Origin: Vreelandella nigrificans
GTDB lineage: Bacteria; Pseudomonadota; Gammaproteobacteria; Pseudomonadales; Halomonadaceae
Direction of reading: 5' to 3'
Assembly: GCF_002374315.1 (NCBI RefSeq)
Contig: NZ_NWUX01000012.1
Location: forward strand, 1-64,000
Length of the DNA: 64,000 bases
A program made the position numbers and the translations under genes. Below the pieces are notes generated by a model that was not told the origin of the DNA, did no database searches, and worked only from the letters and a program-made list of their open reading frames with translations. Below, piece by piece: positions 39,456 to 46,570 of this stretch (position 1 is its first letter; each line of letters opens with the position of its first letter).

Positions 39456-40214
39456 TTAACTGTCTTTAACGAAAAGATAGCCCTTACTGCGTACCGTTTT
39501 AATACGGTGCGGCTGGTTAGGATCATCACCAATTTTGGGTCGAATGCGTGAGACACGCACATCAATTGAGCGGTCTTGACCATCGTACTTGATACCGCGC
39601 AAATCGCTAAAGATCTCTTCTCGGGTCAACACACGCCCGGCATTACGGGCCAGTAGCCATAAAAGGTCGAATTCTGCGCTGGTTAGATCAATACGCTCAC
39701 CTGATAGCCACGCTTCCCGGGTTGCGTTGTCGATCTCTAAATGCTCAAACTTAAGGCGCATTTCACCATCAGCAGTAGGGCCATCGGCACGCCGTAACAG
39801 CGCCCGCATACGGGCTAGTAGCACGCGAGGCTGCACCGGCTTCGGCACATAGTCGTCAGCGCCCATCTCGAGCCCCAGCACTTGGTCTAAGTCATCAGTG
39901 CGGGCCGTTAGCATCATGATGGGACCAGCGAAATTGGGCCGCACACGCCGACAAATCGCTAACCCATCTTCTCCAGGTAGCATCAAGTCGAGGATGACCA
40001 GATCTGGCTGTAGGTTCAAAATGCGATCAACACCCTTTGCACCATCGGCTTCTAGTGTGACTCGAAAGCCGTTGGCTTCCAAGTAATCACGGGTAAGCTC
40101 CGCCAATCGCTGATCGTCTTCGATAATCAGTACATGGTCTTGATCGGGATAGTCAGGCACTACCGGCTCTTGTGACCCAAGTGCGTGAAACTTTTCTTCC
40201 AAGTGATCTGTCAT
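39456..40214 (-). CDS. rstA: OmpR-family response regulator, RstA-like
   Basis: 252 residues from the ATG at 40214; GAGGAG is present but about 13 bp away. The receiver domain begins after an unusual 25-residue leader; Asp76 in LVILDLMLPGEDG is the phosphorylation site. The C-terminal winged helix ends LRGIKYDGQDRSIDVRVSRIRPKIGDD...IKTVRSKGYLF, very close to E. coli RstA. About 240 bp upstream hold no further gene, presumably the promoter. Confidence 0.88.
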   Translation of the reverse strand: MTDHLEEKFHALGSQEPVVPDYPDQDHVLIIEDDQRLAELTRDYLEANGFRVTLEADGAKGVDRILNLQPDLVILDLMLPGEDGLAICRRVRPNFAGPIMMLTARTDDLDQVLGLEMGADDYVPKPVQPRVLLARMRALLRRADGPTADGEMRLKFEHLEIDNATREAWLSGERIDLTSAEFDLLWLLARNAGRVLTREEIFSDLRGIKYDGQDRSIDVRVSRIRPKIGDDPNQPHRIKTVRSKGYLFVKDS

Positions 40215-40454
40215 TCGCTTTCTCACTCCTCTTAGGCCGCATGTGGTATTACCCACATCCCTTTGCAAAAGGCAGACTATGATAGCAGCCAGAATAATTT
40301 AAAACCGCATAAACACCTGCTTCTTCTTTTGCTTAGCCATCTTATCTTATAGAGCATCTAATCATGCTGCCCCTCAGCCCCCATTGCGTCTTTTTACTCC
40401 AAGCGCTAATGTAAGTCAGGCTAACTGTCAACAACCTGGCAGGAGGAGAAAGCC

Positions 40455-40595
40455 ATGAATAGCGGTAAAACCAAAAGTGTTATCAAACGTGTTTATGTAC
40501 CCACTCAGGTGCGCGATCTGCCCAATGGGGAAAAGTTGAAAATCCCCGGCCACTACAAAGCTCCCCCAGGTGGCAGAGCTGGTTCATCGGATTAA
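40455..40595 (+). CDS. Unrecognised 46-residue basic protein
   Basis: The frame runs from ATG (40455) to TAA and encodes a Lys/Arg/Pro/Gly-rich protein that begins MNSGKTKSVIKRVYVPTQVR and contains PNGEKLKIPGHYKAPPGG. There is no signal peptide or membrane helix. AGGAGGAGAAAGCC directly before the ATG is a near-ideal ribosome binding site, and a strong terminator follows 55 bp after the stop, so it looks like an expressed monocistronic gene. I do not recognise the family; the even charge and short turns suggest an RNA- or ribosome-associated or intrinsically disordered peptide, which is speculation. Confidence 0.65.
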   Translation: MNSGKTKSVIKRVYVPTQVRDLPNGEKLKIPGHYKAPPGGRAGSSD

Positions 40596-40650
40596 CTAAA
40601 TTCGCACCAGCTGTCGCTATATCGGCTTCAGCGTATAGAAACTAACAATG

Positions 40651-40682
40651 AAAAAGGCAGGCCCCAGTGAGGCCTGCCTTTT
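40651..40682. terminator. Bidirectional terminator at 40.65 kb
   Basis: AAAAAGGCAGGCC-CCAGTGA-GGCCTGCCTTTT: an 8-bp GC stem flanked by A5 and T4, lying between the rightward 46-residue gene and the leftward PLDc_N gene. Confidence 0.9.
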
Positions 40683-40722
40683 AAGTCCTATTTCATGCTC
40701 GCAACAAGCAGCGCTTGACGCG

Positions 40723-40902
40723 CTACCCCTTGGGGCCCAGCAAGAGCCACGCAATTAAACCGATAAACGGGAAAAACAGCAGCACTAGAATCCACAGTAG
40801 CTTCGCTAAACCACCTGCAGAGCTTTTGGCTACCTTAACAACGGCCCAAATTACAATGATGAGCCAGATCAGGCCTAATAAACCACCTACTTCAATACCC
40901 AT
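40723..40902 (-). CDS. Small membrane protein with PLDc_N-type segment
   Basis: 59 residues, AAGGAG 6 bp before the ATG. Two hydrophobic helices (about 7-23 and 33-55) separated by KVAKSSAG, ending in FPFIGLIAWLLLGPKG. This is the pattern of the PLDc_N family, found alone in many bacteria and at the N-terminus of cardiolipin synthases. No catalytic domain is attached. The role is unknown; such proteins are often envelope or stress related. Confidence 0.8.
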   Translation of the reverse strand: MGIEVGGLLGLIWLIIVIWAVVKVAKSSAGGLAKLLWILVLLFFPFIGLIAWLLLGPKG

Positions 40903-40974
40903 AGCAACTCCTTAGCATTTTAGCGTCCATGAGTTTCAAGCTAAGCACAAGCCTTTGACGCTGACAAGCATGAT

Positions 40975-41490
40975 TCACCGATCCGGTAAGCTCAGTACCA
41001 TTTCACCGTCACGAATTTCAATTACTAGCAAATTCAAGAAACTCATTCCAAGCAGTACGGTATCGCGCTCCATTCCTGGGCTAATTGACCCCTGCACATT
41101 ACTTGCGCTTATACCACCTAGCGCCACTTGGTCTAGCATGGTTAAGTTTCCCTCAACACGCCCATTTGCTGTATTAAACCAAGCACTGCGGCCTGGCTCT
41201 AACCCTAAGCTAACGGCCAAGTCTCTGGGCACAGCGACATAGGTAGCCCCAGTATCTAACAAAAAAGTAACAGGTTCGCCGTTAATTTTCCCTGGCGCTT
41301 CAAAATGCCCAGCACGATTACGCTTTAACGTAACGGGCCCACCATCGGGTGTAGCATGCATAACGTGGGAGTTGGGCGCCATAATGCTATTAAAGCCACC
41401 ATCCAACAGCCAAGTGCCAGCACCAATAAGCAGAACCCAGAAAAGCAGCATCATGACTATACCGCCGCGCTGTGCTGTGTGTGTTGTCAT
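40975..41490 (-). CDS. Membrane-anchored retropepsin-like aspartic protease
   Basis: 171 residues from the ATG at 41490 with GGGAGGTG upstream. One N-terminal transmembrane helix (about 11-29) and a periplasmic single-lobe aspartic protease domain of the bacterial retropepsin type: VTFLLDTGATYVAVP with active-site Asp79, and the flap/second-turn segment VLLGMSFLNLLVIEIRDGEMVLS. It should act as a homodimer. The substrate is unknown. It starts 13 bp after the MFS gene and probably shares its transcript. Confidence 0.85.
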   Translation of the reverse strand: MTTHTAQRGGIVMMLLFWVLLIGAGTWLLDGGFNSIMAPNSHVMHATPDGGPVTLKRNRAGHFEAPGKINGEPVTFLLDTGATYVAVPRDLAVSLGLEPGRSAWFNTANGRVEGNLTMLDQVALGGISASNVQGSISPGMERDTVLLGMSFLNLLVIEIRDGEMVLSLPDR

Positions 41491-41503
41491 GCACCTCCCT
41501 AGG

Positions 41504-42862
41504 CTATCGGCTTTGCTCTTCGCTTTTCCAGGCAACAGCGGCCTCACGCCCTCGTCGTTCATTGACACCTGCACAAATCAGCATAGCAACAATAAATAGC
41601 CCTACACACAATAGAATAGACGCTTGCAAGCCAATTAGCGTTTGCAGCACGCCCAGCATAACGATACCCAGCACACCAGCCAGTTTGTTGGCCAACCCCC
41701 AGAACCCAAAAAACTCGGCTGATTTTGCTAGCGGCGAGAAGAGCCCTACAAGTGCCCGGCTCGCTGACTGACTAGAGCCTAAACTTAGGCCCGCCAAACA
41801 GCCCACCACTAAAAAGACATACTGAGACTGCCACTGCCAGCCAAAGCGACTATTTACCCACGTGGTTAATTCTGGGGTTGCCCAAATCGCCACAATAGCC
41901 GTTATCCATAGCGCCAGCGTCATTAGATAGGTGCGCTTCGCACCCAGCTTATCCTGAATAAAACCAAACCCTAACGCCCCAGCAGCTGCCGTCACCTGAA
42001 CGATGATGAACATAATATTGCGAACGCTTTCATCCCAGCCAATGACCTGTGCACCATAGATAAAAGCAAAGGCAATAATGATGTAGACCCCTGCCATGGA
42101 AAATAGTAACGACACTAGAAAGACGCTCAAATCTTTGAAATAACGTAGCTCATGAAGCGTCGCCAAGACCCTTTGCTGCGCAATACGACGATAGGCAACA
42201 CCGCTGGGCTGTGGCACGCCCCTCTCTTTAAGCCATAAGAATGTGGGGATCGCAGCCAATAGGAAAAAACCAGCCGCAAAAGGACCCACCCAGCGTATCC
42301 GCTCGAAATTGTCCAGCGTGGCTTCGCCAAGTACCACCAACGTGAAACCTGCAGCAAAGAGCCCGCCGATATAGCCCAATGCCCAGCCAAAACCAGAAAT
42401 CTTGCCTAACGCATCAGGCGGCCCCAGTTCTGGTAAAAACGCAGCAATAAAAGACTCGCCCATGGAGTAGGCGTAGTTGGATAGCACAATTAGCAGTAGC
42501 CCCACCACAATAAAGCCAGGCTCCACAAAATAAAGCATTGCCGTGGTGGCCACCGTGGCCAGGTAACTAATTAATAGAAAGCGTTTTTTTTCTGCACGGT
42601 AGTCCATTACTGCCCCACACAGCGGCGCGGTGAGGACGACCATCAAGTAGCTAATCGCCAGCGCTAAGCTCCACAGAAAGTTTGCCAAGCGAAAACCATC
42701 ACCTCGGTCACCAACAATCACCGTGGTGAATAACTCCCCAAATACAACGGTAATGATGAGCAACGTGTAAGCCTGATTGGCAAAGTCGAACATTGCCCAA
42801 CCAAAAATTTCGCGGCGTGATGCGTAGCTGGGTGCAACCGTTGCAGTAGTAGCGGGCAGCAT
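41504..42862 (-). CDS. UMF1-family MFS transporter
   Basis: 452 residues with about 11-12 transmembrane helices. The N-terminus ASRREIFGWAMFDFANQAYTLLIITVVFGELF is characteristic of the UMF1/Atg22-like branch of the major facilitator superfamily. The family includes the yeast vacuolar amino-acid effluxer Atg22, but bacterial substrates are not established. The C-terminal ~30 residues are basic. It is followed 13 bp later by a periplasmic aspartic protease gene. Confidence 0.88.
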   Translation of the reverse strand: MLPATTATVAPSYASRREIFGWAMFDFANQAYTLLIITVVFGELFTTVIVGDRGDGFRLANFLWSLALAISYLMVVLTAPLCGAVMDYRAEKKRFLLISYLATVATTAMLYFVEPGFIVVGLLLIVLSNYAYSMGESFIAAFLPELGPPDALGKISGFGWALGYIGGLFAAGFTLVVLGEATLDNFERIRWVGPFAAGFFLLAAIPTFLWLKERGVPQPSGVAYRRIAQQRVLATLHELRYFKDLSVFLVSLLFSMAGVYIIIAFAFIYGAQVIGWDESVRNIMFIIVQVTAAAGALGFGFIQDKLGAKRTYLMTLALWITAIVAIWATPELTTWVNSRFGWQWQSQYVFLVVGCLAGLSLGSSQSASRALVGLFSPLAKSAEFFGFWGLANKLAGVLGIVMLGVLQTLIGLQASILLCVGLFIVAMLICAGVNERRGREAAVAWKSEEQSR

Positions 42863-42976
42863 GTTGAATCTCTCTAATGGGTTTACAGACGACGCTCTAC
42901 TGCTTGTAGTGACGCCAAGCTAAACGAGTCATAGAGCGCCTGTGCTTTTAAGCATTTAGGCCGCAGCAGAAGACTA

Positions 42977-42997
42977 ACGCCCGGCAAAGCCGGGCGT
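42977..42997 (-). terminator. Compact GC hairpin upstream of the MFS gene
   Basis: ACGCCCGGC-AAA-GCCGGGCGT: a perfect 9-bp stem with a 3-nt loop, downstream of the BCCT gene and the small reading frame on the minus strand. The T-tract is poor (TAGTCTTC), so a terminator or mRNA-stabilising hairpin is likely. Confidence 0.55.
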
Positions 42998-43046
42998 AGT
43001 GATGGAGTAGTAGCAAGAATAGTGGTAGATAGCGAAAGTACGTTTT

Positions 43047-43199
43047 TCACAGCAGCCAATGGGCGATGACAGCAGCCAACCCAATCACAATGGCAGTTAC
43101 CACTGCCACTGTGACAATGCGATCAAGCCAGCGGTCAAATACCACACTTCTCGGCTTAGGCTGTCGGCGCGTTGCACCGTGGCGTACCTGCCGAACCAT
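43047..43199 (-). CDS. Putative 50-residue membrane protein after the BCCT gene
   Basis: The frame from ATG 43199 to TGA 43047 encodes a basic N-terminal half (VRQVRHGATRRQPKPRSV) followed by one clear hydrophobic helix (IVTVAVVTAIVIGLAAVIAHWLL). Positive-inside topology suggests a single-pass inner-membrane protein. The ribosome site is weak; a GTG two codons earlier has GGAACGAG before it and may be the real start. It lies 52 bp beyond the BCCT stop in the same orientation. No family recognised. Confidence 0.45.
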   Translation of the reverse strand: MVRQVRHGATRRQPKPRSVVFDRWLDRIVTVAVVTAIVIGLAAVIAHWLL

Positions 43200-43251
43200 C
43201 AGCACGCTCGTTCCATGTGTGCGCTCCCACGAATAACTGGTTTAATATTAT

Positions 43252-44877
43252 TTAGCTGTTAATACGCCGGTTTACCACGCTAGGTGCACGCCGTAAACGC
43301 TCTTCTTCACCCAACTGCTCTGCTTCAAACGCATCTGCGCCCACCGGAGTTTCCCCGTGGCGCCGATAGAGCTGTGTCAACATCGCTTTGCGATCAGCAC
43401 GCAGCTCGCGCATCAGCACTACTATCATCATATACAGAATAAACGTAAACGGTAATGCTGACAGCACTGCAGCCGACTGAAGGCCAGACAAACCACCAGC
43501 GACGATCAGCGTTAAACAAATAGCGGCGATTAACACCCCCCAAATCACCCGCTTGTATAAAGGTGGATTGATAGAACCGTTATCGGTCATTTGCGCCACA
43601 ATATAGGATGCCGAGTCAGCAGAGGTCACCAAGAAAATAAATATCAGCATCATCGCCAGTACTGACAGCACATTAGAGAAGGGCATTAGCTCAAACATCT
43701 CAAACAGGGCGGCAGTAAGATTGGCTTCCGTTGCGGCTGCAAGCCCTACATTATCACCATTGAGCTCCATATTAAGTGCAGCACCACCAAACACGCCAAT
43801 CCACAAGCAGGCCAGTAGAGGCGGAACTAATAGCACACCAAAGACATACTCTTTGATAGTACGACCACGGGACACACGGGCAACGAAGGTACCCACAAAT
43901 GGTGACCATGCAATCACCCAAGCCCAGTAGAAAATCGTCCAGCTACTTGCCCACTCATTATCGCTATAGGGTGAAATACGTAGACTCATACCTATAAAAT
44001 TTTGTAGGTAATCGCCGATGCCTAGCGTAATGGTTTCAAGAATCGCAATCGTCGGCCCCGTGATCAGCACATACAGCATTAAGCCAATACACATCACCAT
44101 ATTTAAGTTAGATAAGCGCTTAATTCCTTTATCAAGCCCCGACCATGTAGAAAGCATATAGGCACAGAACATTACAAAGAGAATAATAAACTGCCACAGG
44201 CCATTCTCTGGTAAGCCAAATACAGCGTTAAGGCCACCATTCATCTGCAAAACACCGAGGCCCAGTGAAGTGGCTACTCCCATCACTGTCGCCACTACTG
44301 CGAATACATCTAACCAAGAGGCGTAGGGACGAACCCGGGGATGCTTTGCCGTGACCGATGAAAGCACTGAAGAAACCAGCCCAGCCTGGCCTTTACGGAA
44401 CTGAAAATAGGCGATGATCAAACCCACCACAGAGAACGCCGCCCACTGATGCACCCCCCAATTAAAATAGCTGTATTGGATAGCATAACGTGCGGCTGCT
44501 TCGGTTTCCGCGGGCATATCCCCATAAGGTGGTTTGATATAGTGGCTCATGGGCTCTGCCATGCCATAAAATACTAATCCCACGCCAAAGCCAGCAGCTA
44601 ACAACATGCTTATCCATGAAAAAAAGCTGTAGCTTGGGGTGCTGTCCTGAGGCCCTAAACGAACTTTTCCATACTTGCTCAGCGCTAGCCCAAATAAAAA
44701 GATGACAAAGCCAAATACTGAAAAGAGATAGAACCAACCAAAAAGCTCAGTAACCGTGCTTAGTGCCGCTTCCGCTGCATTGCCAAAGCTTTCAGGAAAA
44801 GCTGCGCCAATAATAACCAAGCCAAAAATGATTACCGCAGATGCGATAAACACCGACTTGCCTCCATGATTTGCCAT
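43252..44877 (-). CDS. BCCT-family transporter (glycine betaine/choline/carnitine type)
   Basis: 541 residues with 12 predicted membrane helices and AAGGTGG before the ATG. Family motifs include GFGVGLVFYGMAEP and the Trp-rich SWTIFYWAWVIAWSPFVGTFVARVSRGRTIKEY that lines the substrate pocket. It is Na+- or H+-coupled and takes up compatible solutes or their precursors. The short charged C-terminal tail (about 45 residues) is more like OpuD/BetS-type than the long BetT regulatory domain. The exact substrate cannot be told from sequence alone. A halophile would use it for osmoprotection. Confidence 0.9.
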   Translation of the reverse strand: MANHGGKSVFIASAVIIFGLVIIGAAFPESFGNAAEAALSTVTELFGWFYLFSVFGFVIFLFGLALSKYGKVRLGPQDSTPSYSFFSWISMLLAAGFGVGLVFYGMAEPMSHYIKPPYGDMPAETEAAARYAIQYSYFNWGVHQWAAFSVVGLIIAYFQFRKGQAGLVSSVLSSVTAKHPRVRPYASWLDVFAVVATVMGVATSLGLGVLQMNGGLNAVFGLPENGLWQFIILFVMFCAYMLSTWSGLDKGIKRLSNLNMVMCIGLMLYVLITGPTIAILETITLGIGDYLQNFIGMSLRISPYSDNEWASSWTIFYWAWVIAWSPFVGTFVARVSRGRTIKEYVFGVLLVPPLLACLWIGVFGGAALNMELNGDNVGLAAATEANLTAALFEMFELMPFSNVLSVLAMMLIFIFLVTSADSASYIVAQMTDNGSINPPLYKRVIWGVLIAAICLTLIVAGGLSGLQSAAVLSALPFTFILYMMIVVLMRELRADRKAMLTQLYRRHGETPVGADAFEAEQLGEEERLRRAPSVVNRRINS

Positions 44878-44915
44878 AGAACCACCTTGTTAGATGAGTG
44901 TTATGCACGTCAGTC

Positions 44916-44927
44916 CTATACGTATAG
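44916..44927. promoter_or_regulatory. 12-bp perfect palindrome before the BCCT gene
   Basis: CTATACGTATAG, 39 bp upstream of the BCCT start codon, in the position expected of a promoter-proximal operator. No known consensus was matched. Confidence 0.35.
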
Positions 44928-45043
44928 ATAAATCCTAACATTTGAGCTTTGCAACCGCATGTCGGTGGCCTAATAGATAATGCAGAAATGAACTTGATAG
45001 CCCCACTATGTTCCAATGGGGCAAATGAACGATGGAGGCTCTC

Positions 45044-45400
45044 ATGCCACAGATGAATCGTGACCAACGTAACGCCGCTTGGCAGGCTGCAAATCAATGG
45101 CGCGCAAGGGCAGCTCAAACGCAGCCTACGGGCTTAATCGGTAGCCTAAAGCTACTGCTCACTTGGCTTGCGTTTGGCGCATTGATGATTGTTGGCGTTG
45201 TACTCGGCTTATTTTTCTTGCTGATAGGCTGGGCCATGATGCCGTTTGTACGCCATAAAATGAAAAAACGTATGGAGCAGATGCGCGCCGATCAAGCACA
45301 GGATATTGGTGGTGGCTACGCCGGTTCACAGCATCAATCCAATCAATATGATGCACTCGAAGGTAGCTACGAAGTTAAAGATGAAACCCGCCGCCACTAA
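45044..45400 (+). CDS. Small membrane protein of unknown function
   Basis: 118 residues. Start at 45044 with GGAGG 6 bp upstream; an ATG 12 bp earlier precludes that site. One hydrophobic block at about 39-67 (LLLTWLAFGALMIVGVVLGLFFLLIGWAMMPF), long enough for one or two helices, flanked by a Gln/Arg-rich N-terminus and a basic KMKKRM stretch, then a polar Gln/Tyr-rich tail. I recognise no named family. It stands alone between the divergent BCCT gene and the convergent AEC permease. Confidence 0.75.
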   Translation: MPQMNRDQRNAAWQAANQWRARAAQTQPTGLIGSLKLLLTWLAFGALMIVGVVLGLFFLLIGWAMMPFVRHKMKKRMEQMRADQAQDIGGGYAGSQHQSNQYDALEGSYEVKDETRRH

Positions 45401-45543
45401 GTTTTTTCGGTTCGGTGTTTTTCAGCACGGCGTCGTCCATCACGTAGCCCCTTGCTCAGCGCCGCTATGATTGAACCATCTACTATTGAGCCGACGCTCT
45501 TTATTAAATCGTTTGTTCATACACCTTTTTAAAGGCGGTGCGA

Positions 45544-46437
45544 TTAAAGCGGCGCATAAATCCAGGCAAATGCTGCTGCCAGTGTTAATGGCATTACGAT
45601 CAGACTGCCTAAATTACCAATCAGTACCAGCGAGGCCACCTTCTGTGGCTGTAGCTTATACTGCTCGGCAACCAGATAATTCAATACCGCTGGAGGTAGC
45701 ACTGAAAACACTAGTAGCACGGCGGTTTGTAGTGGATTAAGCGGCAGTAGCCACATGAGTGGTAGCGCAATGACCAAGCCTGAAAGTGGGCAAAGCACTG
45801 CTCCTAACACCCCTGTGCGCCAATCACTAAAATCAATCTCTAACAAACGTACACCCAGCGCGAAAAGCATCAACGGAATACATACTCCACCCAGCATATG
45901 CATCGCTTCCAGCAGCCAGCTGGGTAGCGGCATCCCGCTGACATTAACCACCAAGCCCGCTAAGCTTGCGGCAACAATTGGCATGCGCAGTAACCGCCAC
46001 AGCGAAGTGCGCGGGTCTAACATATATAGCCCCACCGAGAAGTGCAGCAGCATTTCAACGATAAAAACCACCACCGCCGCTGGGAGCACTTCTGGCCCAA
46101 ACGCGAGCACCAGCAAAGGCACCCCCATGTTTCCGGAGTTGTTAAACATCATCGGAGGCAGAAATACTTTTATGTCCAGTGACAGCCATTTAGCGACGGG
46201 CCATAGTACAAGCCCAGAGCCTAAAACCACCGCCACTGCTGCGGTAGCTAGCCACGCATAGTCCGCCAACGGTGCTTGGCGGTCTGCGAGTACCGCAAAG
46301 ACCAATAGCGGTACAAAAAGCTCCATATTGAGGGTGTTAAGGCTTCTGATATCAGGCGTACGAAAGCGTCCATAAGCCGCGCCACTGCCAGCAATTAAAA
46401 AGACAGGCAGCAGCGTTGCGAGGATATGGCCGATCAT
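45544..46437 (-). CDS. AEC-family (auxin efflux carrier-like) permease
   Basis: 297 residues, about ten membrane helices. The halves share the motifs NMELFVPLLVFAVLA and MFNNSGNMGVPLLVLAFG (the NSGNMG crossover is typical), with a matching VLPPAVLNYLVAEQY in the second half. Bacterial AEC proteins such as MleP, MdcF and YfdV move malate, malonate or other organic acids. The substrate is unassigned. It lies just downstream of glnE in the same orientation, separated by 133 bp. Confidence 0.88.
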   Translation of the reverse strand: MIGHILATLLPVFLIAGSGAAYGRFRTPDIRSLNTLNMELFVPLLVFAVLADRQAPLADYAWLATAAVAVVLGSGLVLWPVAKWLSLDIKVFLPPMMFNNSGNMGVPLLVLAFGPEVLPAAVVVFIVEMLLHFSVGLYMLDPRTSLWRLLRMPIVAASLAGLVVNVSGMPLPSWLLEAMHMLGGVCIPLMLFALGVRLLEIDFSDWRTGVLGAVLCPLSGLVIALPLMWLLPLNPLQTAVLLVFSVLPPAVLNYLVAEQYKLQPQKVASLVLIGNLGSLIVMPLTLAAAFAWIYAPL

Positions 46438-46570
46438 AAGCTCGCCACTTCTGAACGATCAGTTACGTCGCACAGTGACAGCATCGCTTACTTCCTTATA
46501 TTTATTCTGAATAATTTGTTATCAGGCTATCTTCCCTGTTGATGCTACTTAAAAAGTGCCAAGCCGCCAA

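Noticed and set aside
45755..46261. 168-codon open frame antisense to the AEC permease gene
   Set aside because: The Ser/Thr/Pro-rich translation is a typical shadow of a membrane-protein gene.
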